Assembly: GCA_046074825.1 (NCBI GenBank)
Contig: JBJTOZ010000179.1
Span: forward strand, 1 to 6,673
DNA length: 6,673 nt
From: JAGVSR01 sp046074825
GTDB lineage: Bacteria; Pseudomonadota; Alphaproteobacteria; Rhizobiales; Hyphomicrobiaceae
Direction of reading: 5' to 3'
Shown here: positions 5,591 through 6,673 of the stretch, piece after piece
Numbering within the stretch: the stretch's first letter is position 1
How the letters are laid out: each line of letters starts with the position of its first letter
The notes under the pieces: generated by a model
What the model was told of the DNA's origin: nothing
Seen by the model: only the letters and a program-made list of their open reading frames with translations
The model's database searches: none
Translations under genes and position numbers: made by a program

Positions 5591-6571
5591 ATGAAACGGC
5601 ATCCTGAAGGCTTGCGCACTCTTTTCTTTACAGAACTTTGGGAGCGCTTTTCATATTATGGCATGCGAGCCTTGCTCGTTATTTTTATGGTCAGCCCACC
5701 AAACACAGGAGGTCTTGGGCTCTCTACAGAAAACGCAGCTCTTGTGTATGGAAACTATACAATGGCTGTCTACATGTTAGCCATTCCAGGGGGACTTATT
5801 GCAGATCGTTGGATTGGGCCCACATCCGCTGTTTTTTTAGGGGGCCTTATTATTGCTCTTGGACACTTTACTCTCGCATATCCAAGTCTCCTCTGCTTTT
5901 ATCTTGGGCTTATCTTTATTGCTTTAGGAACCGGTCTTTTTAAACCAAGCATAAGTGTACTCGTCGGAAATCTTTATCAGCATAATAATGACCTTAGAGA
6001 TGCCGGTTTTTCTATCTTTTATATGGGTATTAATATTGGGGCTTTTTTTGCGCCCCTCATCACAGGTTTTTTAGCCCAAAGCACACAGTTTAAATTTTTT
6101 CTTGAGGAAATTGGATTCAATCCAAACCTGAGTTTTCATTTTGGTTTTGCTTCTGCTGGAATAGGTATGCTTTTTGGACTGAGTATTTATTTTAAAAATA
6201 TTTCAAAATTTGAAAACGTACAGAGACAAAATAGATATGTTAGAGAAGAAGAATTTTCTCTCACGACAACGAATGCTCTAGCCCTTTTATTTTTGACTGG
6301 TTTTCTGGGCATTCTTTTTTTACTGTCAGATTATCAAACATATAGCGAATTAAGATACCTAATTTTTGCGTTCCCATTGATTGGTATAATTTGGTTTGTA
6401 AGCGTGGGAACAACTCTATCATTAAGGTTTGCTGCTGCGCTTGTTTTCCTACTGTGCTCTGTTCTATTTTGGGCAATCTTCGAACAGGCAGGTCTTTCTA
6501 TCGCTCTTTTCGCAGAGAAGCTGACGCGAACAGAAATTTTTGGAGTAAGCTTTCCCTCATCGTGGTTTTAA
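5591..6571 (+). CDS. POT-family proton-dependent oligopeptide transporter, N-terminal part ending at a premature TAA
   Basis: A major-facilitator protein of the proton-coupled di/tripeptide transporter (POT/PTR2) family, acting in the inner membrane. The proton-coupling ExxER motif is in TELWERFSYYGMR (E15, E18, R19). GGLIADRWIG (67-76) is the loop after helix 2, GTGLFKPSIS (113-122) precedes helix 4, and FYMGINIGAFFAPLITG (143-159) is the second family signature. Helices HA and HB are at about 229-245 and 254-273, and helix 7 ends in FWAIFEQAG (293-301) with its conserved Glu. AGG lies 7 bases before ATG 5591, supporting this start. The frame stops after 326 residues at FPSSWF, whereas full members have roughly 450-500 residues and 12-14 helices. 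The stop replaces the Gln expected in SWFQSLN, and coding resumes behind it. Without helices 8-12 it should not transport. Confidence 0.9.
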   Translation: MKRHPEGLRTLFFTELWERFSYYGMRALLVIFMVSPPNTGGLGLSTENAALVYGNYTMAVYMLAIPGGLIADRWIGPTSAVFLGGLIIALGHFTLAYPSLLCFYLGLIFIALGTGLFKPSISVLVGNLYQHNNDLRDAGFSIFYMGINIGAFFAPLITGFLAQSTQFKFFLEEIGFNPNLSFHFGFASAGIGMLFGLSIYFKNISKFENVQRQNRYVREEEFSLTTTNALALLFLTGFLGILFLLSDYQTYSELRYLIFAFPLIGIIWFVSVGTTLSLRFAAALVFLLCSVLFWAIFEQAGLSIALFAEKLTRTEIFGVSFPSSWF

Positions 6572-6673
6572 TCCCTTAATGCTCTTTTTGTTAGTCTCTT
6601 ATCCCCGAGTTTTGCAATGATTTGGCGACTGATGGGGAGTAAACAGCCTTCAAGCCCCGGTAAAGTCGGCCGT
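6572..6673 (+). pseudogene. In-frame continuation of the POT transporter behind the TAA (runs off window)
   Basis: Directly after the TAA at 6569-6571 the same frame stays open for 34 codons to the window edge. It reads SLNALFVSLLSPSFAMIW and then a KQPSSPGK loop. POT transporters typically have a helix-8 start of the type WFQS.NPLF...LAP.FAW.W followed by a polar Q/PSxPxK loop at exactly this place. The sequence is thus the remainder of the same gene, separated by a single nonsense codon. One base change (CAA to TAA) explains it. No ribosome-binding site suggests independent translation. Confidence 0.8.

Noticed and set aside
6569..6571. TAA read as glutamine under a variant genetic code
   Set aside because: Both lectin-region paralogues terminate at TAA after the same conserved tail, and the HNH frame also ends at TAA, so TAA works as a stop here.

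Overview
The window is AT-rich DNA (roughly 35-40 % GC by eye) from a bacterium. It has Shine-Dalgarno-type starts, a tRNA gene with an encoded CCA end, a proton-coupled oligopeptide transporter (POT) and large multi-repeat proteins. Nothing here fixes the taxon. Two of the five protein loci carry what look like inactivating point lesions. That would fit a host-associated or intracellular proteobacterium with an eroding genome, but this is inference.

Left part (1-2625): two same-strand paralogues. The first is only the C-terminal end of a gene entering from the left (2-592). After a 400-base gap comes a complete 534-residue protein (993-2597). It has an N-terminal cysteine-free C-type-lectin-like domain followed by three copies of a Trp/Gly-rich repeat that resembles the Synechocystis-type W_rich_C family, with DxNxDG calcium-loop motifs. 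Both proteins end in nearly the same heptapeptide, PP[TS]EW[AI]L. This acidic-plus-hydrophobic tail recalls type I secretion signals. They look like secreted or surface carbohydrate-binding proteins.

Middle (2626-5092): a zinc-ribbon/HNH nuclease-like gene on the + strand, preceded by a perfect 7-bp inverted repeat. Its best ribosome-binding site starts a different frame, which joins the nuclease frame if one A is removed from an A6 tract, so the gene is probably frameshifted or uses slippage. Convergent to it, separated by an AT-rich hairpin, is a 484-residue polytopic membrane protein resembling GT-C-type glycosyltransferases.

Right part (5093-6673): a 370-base non-coding stretch with several small hairpins, a consensus -10 box and a terminator-like hairpin, then tRNA-Arg(UCG). 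A POT-family transporter follows 50 bases later. Its frame is cut by a TAA exactly where a Gln is expected in the family, and POT-like coding resumes in frame to the window edge. Because both lectin-region paralogues end at TAA directly after the same conserved tail, TAA is a real stop in this genome, so the transporter is most simply a recent nonsense pseudogene.

There is no evident single operon. The loci look like independent units: a surface/secreted protein family, a nuclease, an envelope glycosylation-type membrane protein, and a tRNA-transporter pair. I see no transposase, integrase, reverse transcriptase or CRISPR array.
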